From assembly GCA_030847615.1 (NCBI GenBank), contig JAUMIR010000001.1, forward strand, positions 166,505,001 to 166,569,000: a stretch of 64,000 nt of DNA. Reading direction: 5' to 3'. The notes beneath the pieces were generated by a model that saw nothing but the letters and a program-made list of their open reading frames with translations, did not search any database and was not told the origin of the DNA. This document shows positions 1-11,895 of the stretch, piece by piece (position 1 is the first letter of the stretch; the number at the start of each line of letters is the position of its first letter). The stretch comes from Gambelia wislizenii. Its lineage: Eukaryota > Chordata > Lepidosauria > Squamata > Crotaphytidae. Position numbers and translations under genes: made by a program.

Positions 1-512
1 CTCTCCTCCGGCATTCCCAGGAGTGAATGGAGTTCTCGCCAAGCCCCATTCAACTCCTGGAAAGCAAATCCCGGCCGTTCTGATGAGAGAACGATCGTGC
101 AGGAACTTTAAAAGTTAAAAGCAAAATACAAGGTTAAAAATTAAACCAAGCACAAAAACACATTTTAAAAACCCCAAGTAACCCTGGGAGGGAGAAAAAA
201 GTATGTCACTTATCTCAATGTCCCAATCTCAACTGGAAGTGCTCAGCAGGGTTCAGAAGGGACCTCCCACTGTGGCTGGCATCGCACCAGCAGAATGGGG
301 CACCTTATTGCTCACCCGTCATTCCTGTCATTCCGTGACAGAAATGGAACAACAGGTCAATTCACGGCTTAAGCCGTGAATAAAAAGGAGTGCGGAAGGA
401 CAGAAGAGGTATGGGGGCATAATGCCACAGGGACAACGTTGTCTGAAAAGTTAGCCCTTTGGTGATCTCTTGTCATCCCTGTAGTGGGATATATAGTGCT
501 CTGATAATCTCC
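1..512. mobile_element. Right part of a TIR element (family X), cut by the window start
   Basis: Homologous along its length to 19615-20257: both share the CAAATCCC box, A-rich TTAAA-type runs, the GGGAGGG block and a terminal CTGATAATCTCC. The end is an inverted match to GGAGATTACCAGAC at 18785, which marks a terminal inverted repeat. This copy is uninterrupted where the other carries an LTR. No open frame of note; superfamily not assigned. Confidence 0.6.
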
Positions 513-639
513 TAAAACAGAAACATGAAAGACAACAGAGCAACAGGGATTACTTCAGGGGCGGGGTGGGGTGGAGTCAACTCTTTATTTTCCTACAGCC
601 CAGCCTTGGATCATAGTTCTGAATCGTTAAATCTAGTTC

Positions 640-1107
640 AGGGTGCATCTACACTACACAAATAATCCAGTTTGAAACTGGATTATTTGCCATTGCTCCG
701 TCCTATAGGATCATGAGATGTTTCGTTTGGTGAGGCACCAGCACTCTTTGGCTTCGTTCACAATGACACGAGAGAGTGGCTTCTCTGTGGCTGTTCCCAC
801 CGTTTGGAACTCCCTCCTGTAGGAGGCTAGGCTGGCCCCCTCTCTGTTATCATTTTGCCAGCAGGCAAAAACATTCTTGTTTAAGCAGGCCCTTGCCATA
901 TAATTGTGTCTTTTATTGGGATGTGCTTTTATGCTGTTTTTATGATTTTTATGTTGTTTTTATCTTTTTTTACTGTGTATGTTTTAATTGCTTTTAATTG
1001 TGATTTTAATTGTTTTGTGAGTTGCCTTGGGTCCCACTTTGGGAGAAAGACAGCATAGAAATTGCACAACTAACTAAATAAATGTGTGTAGTGTGGATTA
1101 GGCCCTA
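640..1107. mobile_element. MITE with TCTACACTACAC / GTAGTGTGGAT ends, split by an L2 tail
   Basis: The left end has a TGCATCTACACTAC inverted repeat plus a short internal palindrome (AATAATCCAGTTTGAAACTG); the right end is GTAGTGTGGATTAGGCCC. The same family recurs at 32932-33275. Between the halves lies the L2-type 3' end at about 755-1083. Confidence 0.55.
755..1083 (+). mobile_element. L2-type LINE 3' end
   Basis: A decayed C-terminal LINE frame is readable (a SVAVPTVWNSLL segment at about 785-830 and an AKTFLFKQAL segment at 866-895), followed by a T-rich 3' UTR and a GAGTTGCCTTGGG...AGAAAGACAGCATA tail. Same architecture as the clearer copy at 40105-40625. Confidence 0.6.
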
Positions 1108-1479
1108 GTGTCCATCTTTTGCTCTCAAAGACATGAAACATCAAACAGGTTAAAAAGGGAGTCTCTACGGATCTGTTGCAATGGAGTGGCAAGGCCCAGG
1201 TGTCCAAAATCAATGACTACATCTCCAGTGAGGAACAGATCACAAGAAGCCAGGAAACATTTCTGTGGGTCTCTCTCTTCTGTCCTCACCAGACAAGCCT
1301 GGGTGGGTGGTGATATGAAGTTTATCATACCAAGACTGAATCAGTTATTCTCACTTTTGCATACACTTGTTTTGTGCACATTCATATGGTAACTGATATT
1401 TCTCTTGTCCACTGTCTTGACTCTCCTACACACATTTATTCAAATAACATAGTTAATTTATTCATGCAGCATAGACTGA

Positions 1480-1795
1480 AACGATGGAATTCACGACCAG
1501 AAAATGTTGTGATGGCCACCAGCTTAGATGGCTATAAAAAATGGATTAGACACATTCAAGAAGGATAAGGCTATTAGTCATGATCTCTATATACTACTTT
1601 AATTATCACTTGCAATTTGGCTCTGTATACAGTTGCTGGAGATTACAAACTATTGGGTGCTGACTGGGTTACTGCACTCAAGTCCTACTTCTGGGTTTCC
1701 TTAAGCTCTCTGGTTGGCCAATGATGGGAACAAAATGTTAGATTAGATAGCCTTCAGTTTGATCCAGCACAAGCACAGCTCTTCTAATGTTCTTT
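1480..1795 (+). mobile_element. CR1/L3-like LINE 3' fragment
   Basis: A short frame resembling the end of a CR1-type ORF2 (WNSRPENVVMATSLDGYKKW) runs into a 3' region ending with GATTAGATAGCCTTCAG...GATCCAGCA. A reverse copy of the same family is at 43373-43565. Interior decayed. Confidence 0.55.
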
Positions 1796-1799
1796 AATA

Positions 1800-2575
1800 T
1801 CAACCATATGTACCAAATTCTAAACCATTTGTAGTGAGAACACAGCTTTAGCTGCCATAAATAGTTCAACACAACTTTCTGAATATGAAATACATAGCCC
1901 CATGGGTATGTTTGAAGGAACCATAAACCAATTATGACTTACATACATTGTTCTCTTATGTTCCTCTAAAGTTCTTTAACTACTATCACTAATATAATTT
2001 AAGAGAGACATATGTTATAAATGGTGCAGACGGATCCCTCTTGGAGAGAAATATTGTATTTGAAAATTGTGTGTTCAATGGCACAGTAATAATTGCAATT
2101 CTTCAGGAAACATTAAGGCAGAGAAGGAAATTTCTTTTCTGTTACAGGTCTCCATGCTAGCTTCTTGATCCTATTTGCTTCCAAGATAGATAACAATAGT
2201 TCAACTCACAATGGTAAAATAATTGATTACTGTTATGACTATGTCTATTTTAAAAAGCAATTGCATATTTATTGCAGCATAAAAGGATTATCTGAAAAGG
2301 CTACAAAGCTGAGCACATGTTAATGGTAGCATTTGCAGAATAAGAGGGTTTTTGCAAAATACACAGATGCTTTGAACTCCTCTATGCAGACTGACTCAAT
2401 GCATACAGCCACACTTTGGAATCTAATATCCAACCACAGATATCCACTATTGCTTAGTGATGATTAACAGTAATGAACTGGTGCATTCCCCCCACCCCAC
2501 CTATGTCATTTGTAAATCACCACTGGAAAGAATCCCCTGCATTTCTGGATGTGCTGGATTCACAGGACTACTTTA
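1800..2575. other. AT-rich stretch, nothing recognised
   Basis: No coding exon, RNA gene or repeat boundary that I can support. Confidence 0.5.
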
Positions 2576-2577
2576 CA

Positions 2578-2645
2578 AAGAATCATAGAGCTGGAAGAGA
2601 CCACAAGGGCCATCTAGTCCAATCCCCTGCAGTAATATGACATTT
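2578..2645 (-). mobile_element. CR1 LINE 3' terminus fragment
   Basis: AATCATAGAGCTGGAAGAGACC is the reverse complement of the CR1 3' end, also seen at 56855 and, in forward orientation, at 30880-30932. Confidence 0.65.
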
Positions 2646-2742
2646 AGGATATGACATCTACCCCACTAGCTTGTGGCTGATCAACACATGATATGATTAG
2701 ATCAAGTGATACTGCATTGCTGAGATTACCATTTCAGACTGT

Positions 2743-3092
2743 CGACATTTTCAGACAGCGTTTTAGAGTGCCTACCGCGGGATGAACTCCCGGGAGAGGA
2801 ATAGCGCTCTTGCGTGGCAGGGGGTCATTTTCAGATGCCACCGTCCATTTCCCGAAATCATCAGTGTCACTTCCATGAAGCTTTGAAAGCCGCAGAGCCA
2901 TATTTTAATCACGGAAGTTGCCTGTGATTAAAATATGGTGCTGCGGCTTCCGAAGCTTCATGGAAGTGACACTGATGATTTCGGGAGAGGGACAGCGGTG
3001 TCTGAAAACAACCCTCTGCCGCGCAAGAGCGCCGTTCCTCTCCCAGGAGCTCATCCCGCGGTAGGCACTCTAAAACGCTGTCTGAAAATGTC
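2743..3092. mobile_element. Foldback MITE, CpG-rich (copy 1)
   Basis: A nearly complete inverted repeat: the left arm (about 2743-2915) pairs with the right arm (about 2922-3092), meeting at a short centre near 2918. Ends are GACATTTTCAGACAGCG and its inverse. The core with GTGTCACTTCCATG is shared with the copy at 48296. No transposase frame; non-autonomous. Confidence 0.75.
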
Positions 3093-3102
3093 CTGTATAT
3101 TA

Positions 3103-3305
3103 TTGTTGTTGTTGTTGTTCTTGTTGTTGTTGTACTTATACCCTGCTCATCAGCCACAAAGGGTCCCAAGGCAACTTACAAATTGTTAAGCAATAGCACT
3201 TTACACATCTATGCTGCACTGCAAAAATGCAGTTTCCAATGTGTGTTAGCTAATTGCCCCCAGAAGCTGGGTACTCATTTTACTGACCTACTGTAGGTGG
3301 AGATT
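3103..3305 (-). mobile_element. tRNA-derived SINE fragment
   Basis: Reverse copy of the SINE seen more fully at 7449-7705: GTTGTT-rich tail, ATACCCTGCTCATCAGCC, then TTAGCTAATTGCCCCCAG and GGGTACTCATTTTACTGACC. Truncated before the tRNA-like part. Confidence 0.55.
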
Positions 3306-3309
3306 GGCA

Positions 3310-3915
3310 TGTTTCAGTGTCATCCCATGTCAAAATCCCTCTGTCAGAAAACTACGGCACTATCATGTCAAGGATAGGATTCAAGTCCCTGACATACTAG
3401 TTTTCTATATACAGAATCTTTTTCGGAGAGTGGTTTATTGGATGGGGCATTCAAATCCTCCCATGAACAATTTGAAATTGAATAGCCCCTAATGTCTGAT
3501 TATACTATGACAATGCACTCAACATTTTCTTTCTTTAACTCCTGTCTTGCTGATAATTGCCACCCAGAAATCTTTTAAAACTATGCTGGTTAATGTGCAT
3601 CTATAAAAAGCACAGAGGAGTGACAATCTCAAGCTGAATTTATTTTGTCAAGTCACAGCTATCCATCTCTGAATTCATTAAGGCATACTAGTTTCTGTAG
3701 CTGCAGCAAAGAAGGCATCTGAATAGAGTCATGTTCAACCGTCTCTAACCCTCCACAACTTGGGTGATCATAAACCTATTTATAACTGGACTAAAAAAAA
3801 AAGCATAGGTGATGTGAAACTCACCTTCTGACTTTACTGTAAGCCTAGGGCAGGATGAGGTGTGTGTGTGTGTGTATATTAGTGTTTTCAGATTATTATC
3901 ATCTAGACTAGTTAT
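3310..3915. other. No recognised feature
   Basis: A short (TG)n run near 3860 is the only structure; nothing else supported. Confidence 0.5.
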
Positions 3916-3917
3916 TA

Positions 3918-4155
3918 CAGTGGGCACTTGATATCCACTGGGGTTTGGTTCCAGGACCCCTGTGGATGCCAAAATCTGTGGATGCTCAAGTCCCATTATA
4001 TACAATGGCATATTAAAATGGTGTCCCTTTTAGAAAATGGAAAAATCAAGGTTTGCATCTTGGATTTTTCTTTTTTGGGGGGTGGGGGGAATATTTTCAA
4101 GCTGTGGATGGCGGAAGCCATGGATGCCAAATCTGTGGATACAGACGGCCAACTG
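3918..4155. mobile_element. Tigger-type MITE
   Basis: Starts CAGTGGGCACTTGATATCCAC after TA and ends GGCCAACTG, with the internal GGTTCCAGGACCCC box typical of Tc1/mariner-Tigger short elements. Related copies in this window are at 8383, 11896, 37273, 46387 and 58151. Confidence 0.7.
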
Positions 4156-4555
4156 CATATAAATAATAATGATTACTGTATAATATATAAAGTATTTTTG
4201 GAATTACACTAATAGTAATTACCATTTGGAATAGCTCTTAATTTACAAATACGCTTGAGAAACAAAGGCTGATGATGTCCTTTGGTATCCAATATCAGAA
4301 AAACTGGGGCTTCCTTTCCTTCCTCTCCTCCTCACCCTCCCATCTTCCTTAGCATGAAAAACCTGCTTTGAAGGGTTTCCCATTCCTCCAGATGAGTCTT
4401 TTAGGATGCAATGGAGACAAGGTGAAGAGCTGATGATTCTGGAAGAAGCAGCCAGATTCATTGAAAGAACATCACTTAATCATCAGCAAAGAGGGTGTCA
4501 AGGTTCAAGCATCATTTCAGAAGGACCAGTGCAATATTTTTACCATGGGACCCAT

Positions 4556-5175
4556 GCTTGTTTGTTTGTTTGTTTATTAGATTTATACCCCACCTTTCTC
4601 CCAAGAAGGGACTCAAGGTGGCTTACAACAGTTAAAAAAATACAGCTAAAATCACAATTTACAAAAATAAAAAAGCATTAATTTCCCATAATTAAAAAGA
4701 CAACATGAGTTAAAAACATAAAATCAATAAAAATACAACATTAAAAACAATAAAAAACAGCACACCGATTAAAATTCACTTCTCAAACGCCTGCCTAAAT
4801 AAAAACATCTTCAACTGCCAATGAAAAGAGAGCAGGGAGGGGGCCAGCCGGGCCTCCCATGGAAGGGAGTTCCATAGTCTGGGAGCAGCCACGGAGAAGG
4901 CTCTCTCCCGAGTCCTCACCAACTGCACCTATGAGCCCTCCCCTGCCGATCTTAATACTCGGGATGGCTTGTATAGGGAGATACGTTCTTTCAAACAGTC
5001 TGAACCCAAACTGTTAGGGCTTTAAAGGTCAAAGCCAGCACTTTGAATTCTGCCCGGAAACAGACTGGTAGCCAATGCAGCTGTTTCAACGGGGTGGGGT
5101 CACATGATCCCTGTAGCCAGCCCTGTAGCCAGTCAACAGCCTGGCTGCTGCATTTTGGACCTGCTGAAGTTTCCG
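4556..5175 (-). mobile_element. LINE 3' region (L2-type tail)
   Basis: A (GTTT)n tract and TTATACCCCACCTTTCTCCC (reverse of the GGGAGAAAGG...ATAAAT tail) lead into a GC-richer interior. A LINE-like phrase (LQQVQNAAARLLTGYRA) reads on the minus strand at about 5110-5180. Family call is by resemblance only. Confidence 0.5.
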
Positions 5176-5261
5176 AACAGTTTCCATATGCACATACATA
5201 CTACAGTCTGACCCCATAGATACAGTCTCAGTAATCAGAGGAAATGTTTCTATGTTATCAT

Positions 5262-5632
5262 ACCCTCCAAATTCCACAAATTAAAACTGGGATGTGTGTG
5301 GCCAAGTAACATCAGAGTGTGGTCAAGATGGCAAACATTATTAACGAGGACGAATATAGAAGCTAGGAGAGGCTGCAACATTTTGCTTTTGCCTGAATCT
5401 ACAGGGAAGGGGAGATTCCACCCCCTTCTCTCCTTTCCCCCCTTCTGAGTTAACTCAGAGCAAACTACTTTTGCACTTTGAACTCAGTTTGCAGCAACGG
5501 AAGTAAGTTGAGCACAAAGGGGGGAAATGGAGGAAGAGAAACTGGCTATTTTAAAAGCAGGTTTAAAAGTGGGAGAACAGAGGATTGATGGGAACTGTCT
5601 CTGCCAAATCAGGACAGTTGGGGAATATGTTT
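5262..5632 (-). repeat. Interspersed repeat family Y, reverse copy
   Basis: Reverse complement of the segment at 26742-27090; both share TTGCTGCAAACTGA, a GTGCAAAA.TAGTTTGC box and ATACCCTCCAA / CCAACTCTCC-type ends. Probably a non-autonomous DNA element; superfamily not assigned. Confidence 0.5.
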
Positions 5633-5634
5633 TA

Positions 5635-5860
5635 TTTTGAACATTCTTTTTCAGTTTTCAGAAATTACATTATGGCCCACACTAAGGCTTTCCTACACCC
5701 TTATCCTCCCACTAAAAACCCATCTTGGTTTTACGCTGTATTGTTGTTTAGATATTTTCATTTAACATAGTAGTGGGCAACCATGGCTCACATGTTTTTG
5801 AACTACAACCCCCATAATCCCTCATCACTGGCTATGCTGTCTAGGACTGATAACAACAAC
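5635..5860. repeat. Degenerate MITE remnant
   Basis: GAACTACAACCCCCATAATCCC at about 5800-5822 matches a motif found in several decayed palindromic repeats in this window (10025-10060, 53280-53300, 62270-62295). Confidence 0.3.
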
Positions 5861-6350
5861 AACAACAACCTCTTACCTGTCTCTCCCCATGGATCAACGT
5901 TGGGGAACAAAACAAATCAACATACAACAGACGTTATAAACACATAACATCAGCCTAAAAAGCAAACATGACAAAAACCAATTAAAACAATTAATTGTTA
6001 TTTAAAATTCATAATTTAAAATCCACAATTTAAAAATCATCTGGATAGGTATGCCAGAAGAGACTGGTCTTTATTGCTGTTTTGAATTCAGACAGCATAT
6101 TCAACTTTCTAATCTCTGCCTGTCGGTCGTTTCAGAGTCTGCGGTGGCTGACGAATAAGTCCTCTGGGTGACAGCCTCTAACCTAGTCCTGGCTGATTGG
6201 AGTAAATGTACCCCAGAGGACCTGAGTGTACAGGGTGGATTGTACAGGAGGAGGCTATAGGGCAAAAAAACATCTGGAGGGACACAGCTGCCCACCCTTG
6301 GATTAACAGAATATAGTGCCTGAAGACTCCCACAAATCATGCTGATTATT
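5860..6350 (-). mobile_element. L2-type LINE 3' fragment
   Basis: On the minus strand the phrase YNPPCTLRSSGVHLLQSARTR (about 6180-6255) aligns with the equivalent phrase in the better L2 copy at 40155-40230. Frame broken. Confidence 0.6.
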
Positions 6351-7020
6351 TTATAACTTTGAAGTTGCCTTGATTTTTAGAAATTCTATCATGTAACCCC
6401 TATTCAAGAAACATGCCCTGGAAAGTCACTGGCAATTTATCAAATCCTTAACATATATTTAAGCCAAAGATTCAGTTCCTACAGAGGCCCCAGTGTCTGT
6501 AAATGTTTGCAGGTATTTCACTCTTAACCTGCCCTGGTTCTAAGTTGTAAGCTTGGGAGACTATTTGACTTGTGGCTAACCAGTTTCATCAGGATGTTAT
6601 CATTATAGCTTTCGCATGTGAGAAGTGAGCTAAACATAGCAATACTTATGTATTTTGAGACTATTTTGTAACAGTGAGACATTTCATTAGGAGCATCACT
6701 TGTTAAATATTTATGATCGATGTCTTGGCCTAGTTTCACATATAACTATTCTAGTGGAAAAAAATTAGTGAAACTTTAAAGGTCTTGGGGCAATTTCTGA
6801 AATATTCAAGATATATTCATAATATATTTGAAGATCCTCCACAAAGTCCTATTCTGCCACCTCATCATGGTGTGGAAGTGAGTGCGGCCTCTTAAAGGCT
6901 CAGTTGGTGGAACATAAGCTCTGGCAAGTCTGACCAAGCTGTTAAGGCTTTGAATAAGTCCTGGCATTAGACTCCATGTCTGCTGTTTGAAGAGCAGCCT
7001 AGCAGAGCACAGACTAACCC
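6351..7020. other. No recognised feature
   Basis: AT-rich single-copy-looking DNA; nothing supported. Confidence 0.45.
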
Positions 7021-7021
7021 C

Positions 7022-7746
7022 TTAGGGGTTGTCTAAATGGCAAAATTACTCCTCATAGAATTTGAGGAGAATACGATTTGACTAAATGGCATCCCACATC
7101 AATCAGCCATATTCGGAAGGAGGGGGGCCAAATCCACCAAAAATTCAGCAGAAAAAGCCTTCGCAGCTTTTCCTGAAGTTTTTAAAAAGCTCCCCGGGGA
7201 ATGCGCATTCCCACTTGTTGGGACAACTGATTCGCTTTCATTTGAATTCCCAAATGTGGAAAGCTGATTGGTCGGATGTGTGCAGGGTGCACAGCTTGCC
7301 ATGTTGGATTTTCGCTGTAGCGATCATGTGCTGAGGTGATGAAACAGACTTTTTTTCTTTTTTCTATTTATTTAGGCGGAATATCACACTTCCACACCTT
7401 AGATATGCTTTTTTTAAAAATACTGTTTGGCAGTGGCAACTCGAGGTAAATTTTATTTATTTATTTATTTATTTAGTTAGTTATACCCCGCTCTTCAGCC
7501 ACAAGGCTATCAGAGCGGCTTACAAATTGTTTTAAGCAATAGCTATTTACACATCTACACTGCATTAAACAGTTTCCAATGTGTGTTAGCTAATTGCCCC
7601 CACAAGCTGGGTACTCATTTTACCGACCTACGGAAGGATGGAAGGCTGAGTGAACCTTGGAGCCGGCTGGAATCGAACTTGCGACATGGTGGATTAAAAC
7701 ACAAGTAATCATTTGCCCCAGCATCTTGTTAGACAAGCCCTAAGAG
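7022..7746. mobile_element. Family Z element (GTTGTCTA ends), split by a SINE
   Basis: Begins AGGGGTTGTCTAAATGG and ends TTAGACAAGCCCT, an inverted repeat. The interior GGAAGGAGGGGGGCCAAAT and the GCTGATTGGTCGGATG segments recur at 8209, 13766 (inverted), 15786 and 23627 (inverted). A SINE interrupts it at 7449-7705. Confidence 0.6.
7449..7705 (-). mobile_element. tRNA-derived SINE, near complete
   Basis: Plus-strand order is an (ATTT)n tail, TATACCCCGCTCTTCAGCC, AGAGCGGCTTACAAATTG, a central GGGTACTCATTTTACCGACC box, then GGAATCGAACTTGC, whose reverse complement carries a GTTCGATTCC B-box of a tRNA-type Pol III promoter. Shorter copies: 3103, 27264, 33040 and 52113. Confidence 0.65.
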
Positions 7747-7749
7747 TTT

Positions 7750-8208
7750 TCTCAGCAGAAGGCTGTATAGCAGGTAATATACTGGCCACAACTATGAACA
7801 CATCAGCTGTCTGGAATAGGTCTGATCTGCATTGCTGGAAGGACTACCTGCACTGATAAAATTACAATTCTTCAAGATATTCAGCTTAATGGACTTGTAT
7901 CAAGTTGATACAGGCTGATGTATATGCACGTGCATGCATGTATCCTTATAGATTTCAGACACCATAAAGTAATGGGTTATTTGAGGCCTCTGGATACTGA
8001 GGCGGGACACTGATTAAATAGTATAACTTTAAAATTCTAGTCCTTGAAGAAAAACAACATAAATTTATTGATCCCTCTGGTTTAGCGTGAGAAGGCCAAC
8101 CAGATTTCTCAAATAATCAAATCACTGGGGGCATTTTCACAAGGCAAGAAGCTCAAAAGATATTATAAAAAGTTGTGAGAAAGATACCAATAATTCTAAT
8201 TGTCTATG
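7750..8208. other. No recognised feature
   Basis: Nothing supported. Confidence 0.45.
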
Positions 8209-9142
8209 GGGTTGTCTAGACGGTAAAAATAATCCTAATAGAAATTGCAGATCCCACAGTGATTTGCAATGAGATCCAACAAGATCCCACAGTGATTTGC
8301 CTTATTCAGAAGGACGGGGGCCAAAATCTCCAAAAACTGTGGGGGGAAAGCCTTTGTGGCCTTTCTCAATGTTTTTTAAATACAGTTGTCCCTTTACATT
8401 TGTGGGGGTTAGGGCCGTGAGACCCCCGCAAATGTGAAAAAAAAAGCGAATAAAAACTAGGTCATGCCACCACCCTCCCACCCACCCCCAGAAGTAGCGA
8501 TGGGGCTTGGCAGGCCTCATCGCTGCTTCCTCCCACCCCTCCCATCCCCCCAGGAGCAGTGACCCCTGTTGCAGTTTTTTGGATGGCGGGGGGCGCTCCC
8601 AAAACCGTGAATAGTCAAAACCGTGAATCTTAAAGCCGCGAATGTGGCGGGGCAACTGTAATGCATGGAAATGTGCATTACTGCCCATTTGGACAACCGA
8701 TTCTTATTGCAGCATATTCTTGTCAAGGGCAGAAATGGAAAGTGGATTGGACAGACGTGTGGGGGGGGACGGGCTTGCCAGCAATGAAATGCCTGGAAGA
8801 GCCATTTTGGAGTTTTGTGTTGCTGATCATGCACTTTTTTGCTACGCTGAGGTGACCAAACAGCTTTTTTAGGCAGAAAGTCATACTTGCGCACCTTTGA
8901 TTTGCAATTAAAAAAAAAATACTGTGCAGCATTGACAACTTGTTGAGAATAATAATGCAAGTAATTCACTGCTGGCCACCACCATCATTCACAGGCATGG
9001 CTGCATGTGAACTTCAAACATGGACAGCTTTGCATACCAGCACTTTTGCCAACTGACCATGGAGACAAATGAATGCTGCTGTGAATTTGTATTAATGCAC
9101 AGCAATCAGTATTATATCTTCTTGTCTAGACAACACCTATGA
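8209..9142. mobile_element. Family Z element, long form, split by a Tigger MITE
   Basis: Begins GGGGTTGTCTAGACGG and ends TTGTCTAGACAACACC. It shares with 7022 the AGAAGGACGGGGGCCAAAA box and the region before a hydrophobic-rich 3' part. The Tigger MITE at 8383-8658 lies inside, flanked by duplicated TA. Confidence 0.6.
8383..8658. mobile_element. Tigger-type MITE with intact TA duplication
   Basis: CAGTTGTCCCTTTAC opens and GGCAACTG closes the element; TA is present on both sides (8381-8382 and 8659-8660). The GC-rich middle has no frame of interest. Confidence 0.8.
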
Positions 9143-9344
9143 CGCAATCAGGCACTCTTGTCAAATAACCTACAAGGATTGCTATGAAGTAATCAACGAA
9201 ATTTACAATCCTATGGATCCACTTACACGGAAATAAACTCCAAAGAAAACAATGAGGTTTACTTTTGAGTAGACATGTATAGGGTACTCCTAATAGTTAA
9301 TGCAGCCCTCACCCAGTCAGTGATTCATGGGGGTGTGTGTGTCT

Positions 9345-9540
9345 GCAATACACAATTACAGGGCTTCAATACCACTTTAGCTGTCATGGTTCCATCCTGT
9401 GGAGTCTTGGGATTACAGTTTTGTGAGAATTCTCTTCCACAGAACTTTAATGCTACAGTTCAGGAGAGTGGACTAGAGAATCCTAGGTCCCTTACCAAAC
9501 TATAAATCCCAAAGTTCCATATGAAAGACCCAAGGCAGTA
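9345..9540. mobile_element. Palindromic MITE remnant (ACTACAAATCCCAG family)
   Basis: ACCACTTTAGCTGTCATGGTTCCATCC faces AAACTATAAATCCCAAAG...; the same family is better kept at 36788-37014 and at the window's right edge (63825). Confidence 0.45.
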
Positions 9541-9607
9541 GCAAGGATACACCTCTGAACTTAGAATTAACATTCATTACAGCAGGAACTTCCAGACAAA
9601 AGACTAT

Positions 9608-9934
9608 GGACTTTTTCAGACGAAGAAAAATAATGCAAGCAGCCTCTCCAGCTTGTGAGGCTGCTGCGCTGCAAAGTGCCCCTTTCGTATTACGCTCGCC
9701 CCTGCCGGTACTGTTGCGGTACCACAGGGAGAGTTGAGCGTCATATTTCGTTGATTTTTTACTCACAAAAGATGATCGTGAGTAAAAATCAATGAAATAT
9801 GACGCTCAACTCTCCCCGCGGTACCGCAACAGTACCGCAGGGGCGAGCGTCATACGAAAGGGGCGCTTTGCAGCACAGCAGCCTCGCAAGCTGGAGAGGC
9901 TGCTTGCGTTATTTTTCTTCATCCGAAAAAGTCC
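9608..9934. mobile_element. Foldback MITE, CpG-rich (copy 2)
   Basis: Long inverted repeat. GGACTTTTTCAGACGAAG at the left pairs with the inverse CTTCATCCGAAAAAGTCC at the right; arms meet near 9770 around a TGATCGTGAGTAAAAATC loop. The core (GCAAGCAGCCTC, GGTACTGTTGC) is shared with the copy at 13434. No frame for a transposase. Confidence 0.8.
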
Positions 9935-10004
9935 TAAGAATTGCTAAATGATACGTTTCTGTTATAATGAGGCATGTATATCAGCCACTCTTGAATCCCA
10001 TATT

Positions 10005-10109
10005 GCAGAGGTGGAATTGTGCAGCCCTCCAGATGTTGTTGAACTGCAATTCCCAGCAGCCACAGTATGCTGCTAGTATGCTGGAGGGCCATACAGTTTC
10101 CACCTCTGC
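10005..10109. mobile_element. 105-bp MITE
   Basis: Inverted ends GCAGAGGTGGAA and TTCCACCTCTGC, with a second inner inverted repeat CCCTCCAGATG / CTGGAGGGCC. Likely hAT-type by its ends. Confidence 0.6.
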
Positions 10110-11430
10110 CATCTGTACACCCACTCATGCATATATGCCATACAGCTGTATGAAATACAAATTGGTGTTTTACCAGGGTGGATGTCAATCTGATTACTTT
10201 TGCCCTTCTGCATAAATCAGACTGAAAATAGATATGCTCATTTATATTATAAAATGCTGAAGAGATCAATGGAGTAAAGGGCAAATCAAATTCTGATTCA
10301 AAGACTATGCAAAACAATGCAATTCTGATTTCTTATTCCATTTCTGGCACATACTTTAACAAGATACTGAGGAGTCACACGCCACTACACTGATTCCCTC
10401 TCTGAGTTCATTGCACTGTGATTTATTTTTAATAGGCAAGAAAGTTTTCATTGTTAAAACAAGTCTGATCTTATATTCTGAAAATGAGGGACCTAGAAAT
10501 CCCGTAGTTTCTTCTCTCAAGCTGCACTGCAGTGGCCTTGTTCTGCTGCATCCCAATAGCCCATTTTCAGGAATGTGTTAGGTTCTTTTAAAAATGATAA
10601 GGACATCAGCAGTGAGCAAAAACAGACTCTGCATTGTACTCCACAACTCAAAAAAGCAAACACTTAAACCAAGCTTTATACTAATGTCATCATGTAACAA
10701 TGTGAGTCTGGTCCTACACATTCATGTGAATATAAGCATAACTCTTACTCTCAAGTAAATATGCACAAGATTGTAACCCAAATGTACCAGTGAAGCAAAC
10801 ACAGCACTTTCCCCACATTAATTGGGTGTGATTTTAAAAAATGGATTAAAAAAATATTCAACTATTACTCAGATATATCACTGAATCTTACATATCAAGT
10901 TACCTAAATTGATTTGAGGATATTACATTACATCAAGAAATGTTAGTTGATGCAATCATTAATATATACACAGTTGCTCAATTGTAAGTCTCATTGATTT
11001 CAATGGACTTTTCTCCCACTCAGGTATAAGATTGCAGCCTTGTCTATTTGCAAACAAATTCAGTGGGACTTGTTTCTGAATATATATGCTTGTAATCAGG
11101 TCATCAGGACAGTTGGGGTGGATGGACAGTTGGAGGGGTAGGATGCCTACCATTGTTAAGAAGGCCTTCATTCAGCTTAGGACAGGATTGTAGGTGAACC
11201 GACAGCTAGAGTTAACTGACAAAACAATTTATCTGTATTTTCCACCAGACATAACATTACTGCTATGTGTAACACAGAGGTAAAGAATTGCAAAGTGCCG
11301 CCCATGGACTGCATGTGCTCTAGCACACAAGATGTTTTGCCCTCCCCCTGGGTTCCCATGCTACCCACTCCATAGAAAAATGATTCCCCTACCAACGTTT
11401 CACAAAAAAATGGCTAACGGCATCCCTTAA
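10110..11430. other. No recognised feature
   Basis: 1.3 kb of AT-rich sequence without a supported gene or repeat. Confidence 0.45.
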
Positions 11431-11432
11431 AA

Positions 11433-11779
11433 CAGGGGTGGGCAACTGTGGAAGGCTAGCAGGTCACATTAGCCCCAGGAGACCTTGGAAGGCTGCACCT
11501 GCTTCCCCCACATGAAAAAAATAGCCACCAAATGCCTCTGAGGGCACAAGGGCATTTTCACCATGTTAGGGATTCAAAAAAGGTCTCTCCTGGGCCTAAA
11601 TTGGCCGGGGGAGGGGATGTTGTAGAAATGCACCCCACATCTCCTACTGGACATTTTGGAGCATTTCAGGCCAAAAGTTTTTTTTCTTCTTCTTAATATA
11701 AATGCAAAAATTGTTTTTGACCTCTGGGAGGTTCTGGGGGGCATAAAATGGCTCCAGAGCCACACTTTTCCCACCCCTG
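11433..11779. mobile_element. hAT-type MITE with 8-bp target duplication
   Basis: CAGGGGTGGGCAACTG opens and TTTTCCCACCCCTG closes it. Flanks CCTTAAAA (11425-11432) and CCTTAAAG (11780-11787) match at 7 of 8, the duplication length expected of hAT transposition. Confidence 0.8.
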
Positions 11780-11895
11780 CCTTAAAGCTTCTGGGGAGGG
11801 CATGATTAGCCATTTGGCCCCATTTTAAGTTTCCTTGGCCTGTTCTAGGCCCATACAGGCCTAAACTGATTCTTGAAGTAACTTTTTTCCCTATA

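Noticed and set aside
7660..7700. tRNA gene
   Set aside because: A B-box is present but there is no cloverleaf of a complete tRNA; it belongs to a SINE.
8302..8969. Minus-strand 128- and 150-codon frames
   Set aside because: They run across the boundaries of a Tigger MITE and its family Z host, so they cannot be one gene.
9608..9934. Rho-independent terminator or large regulatory hairpin
   Set aside because: The arms exceed 150 bp and recur at four sites with common ends; these are foldback transposons in a eukaryotic genome.
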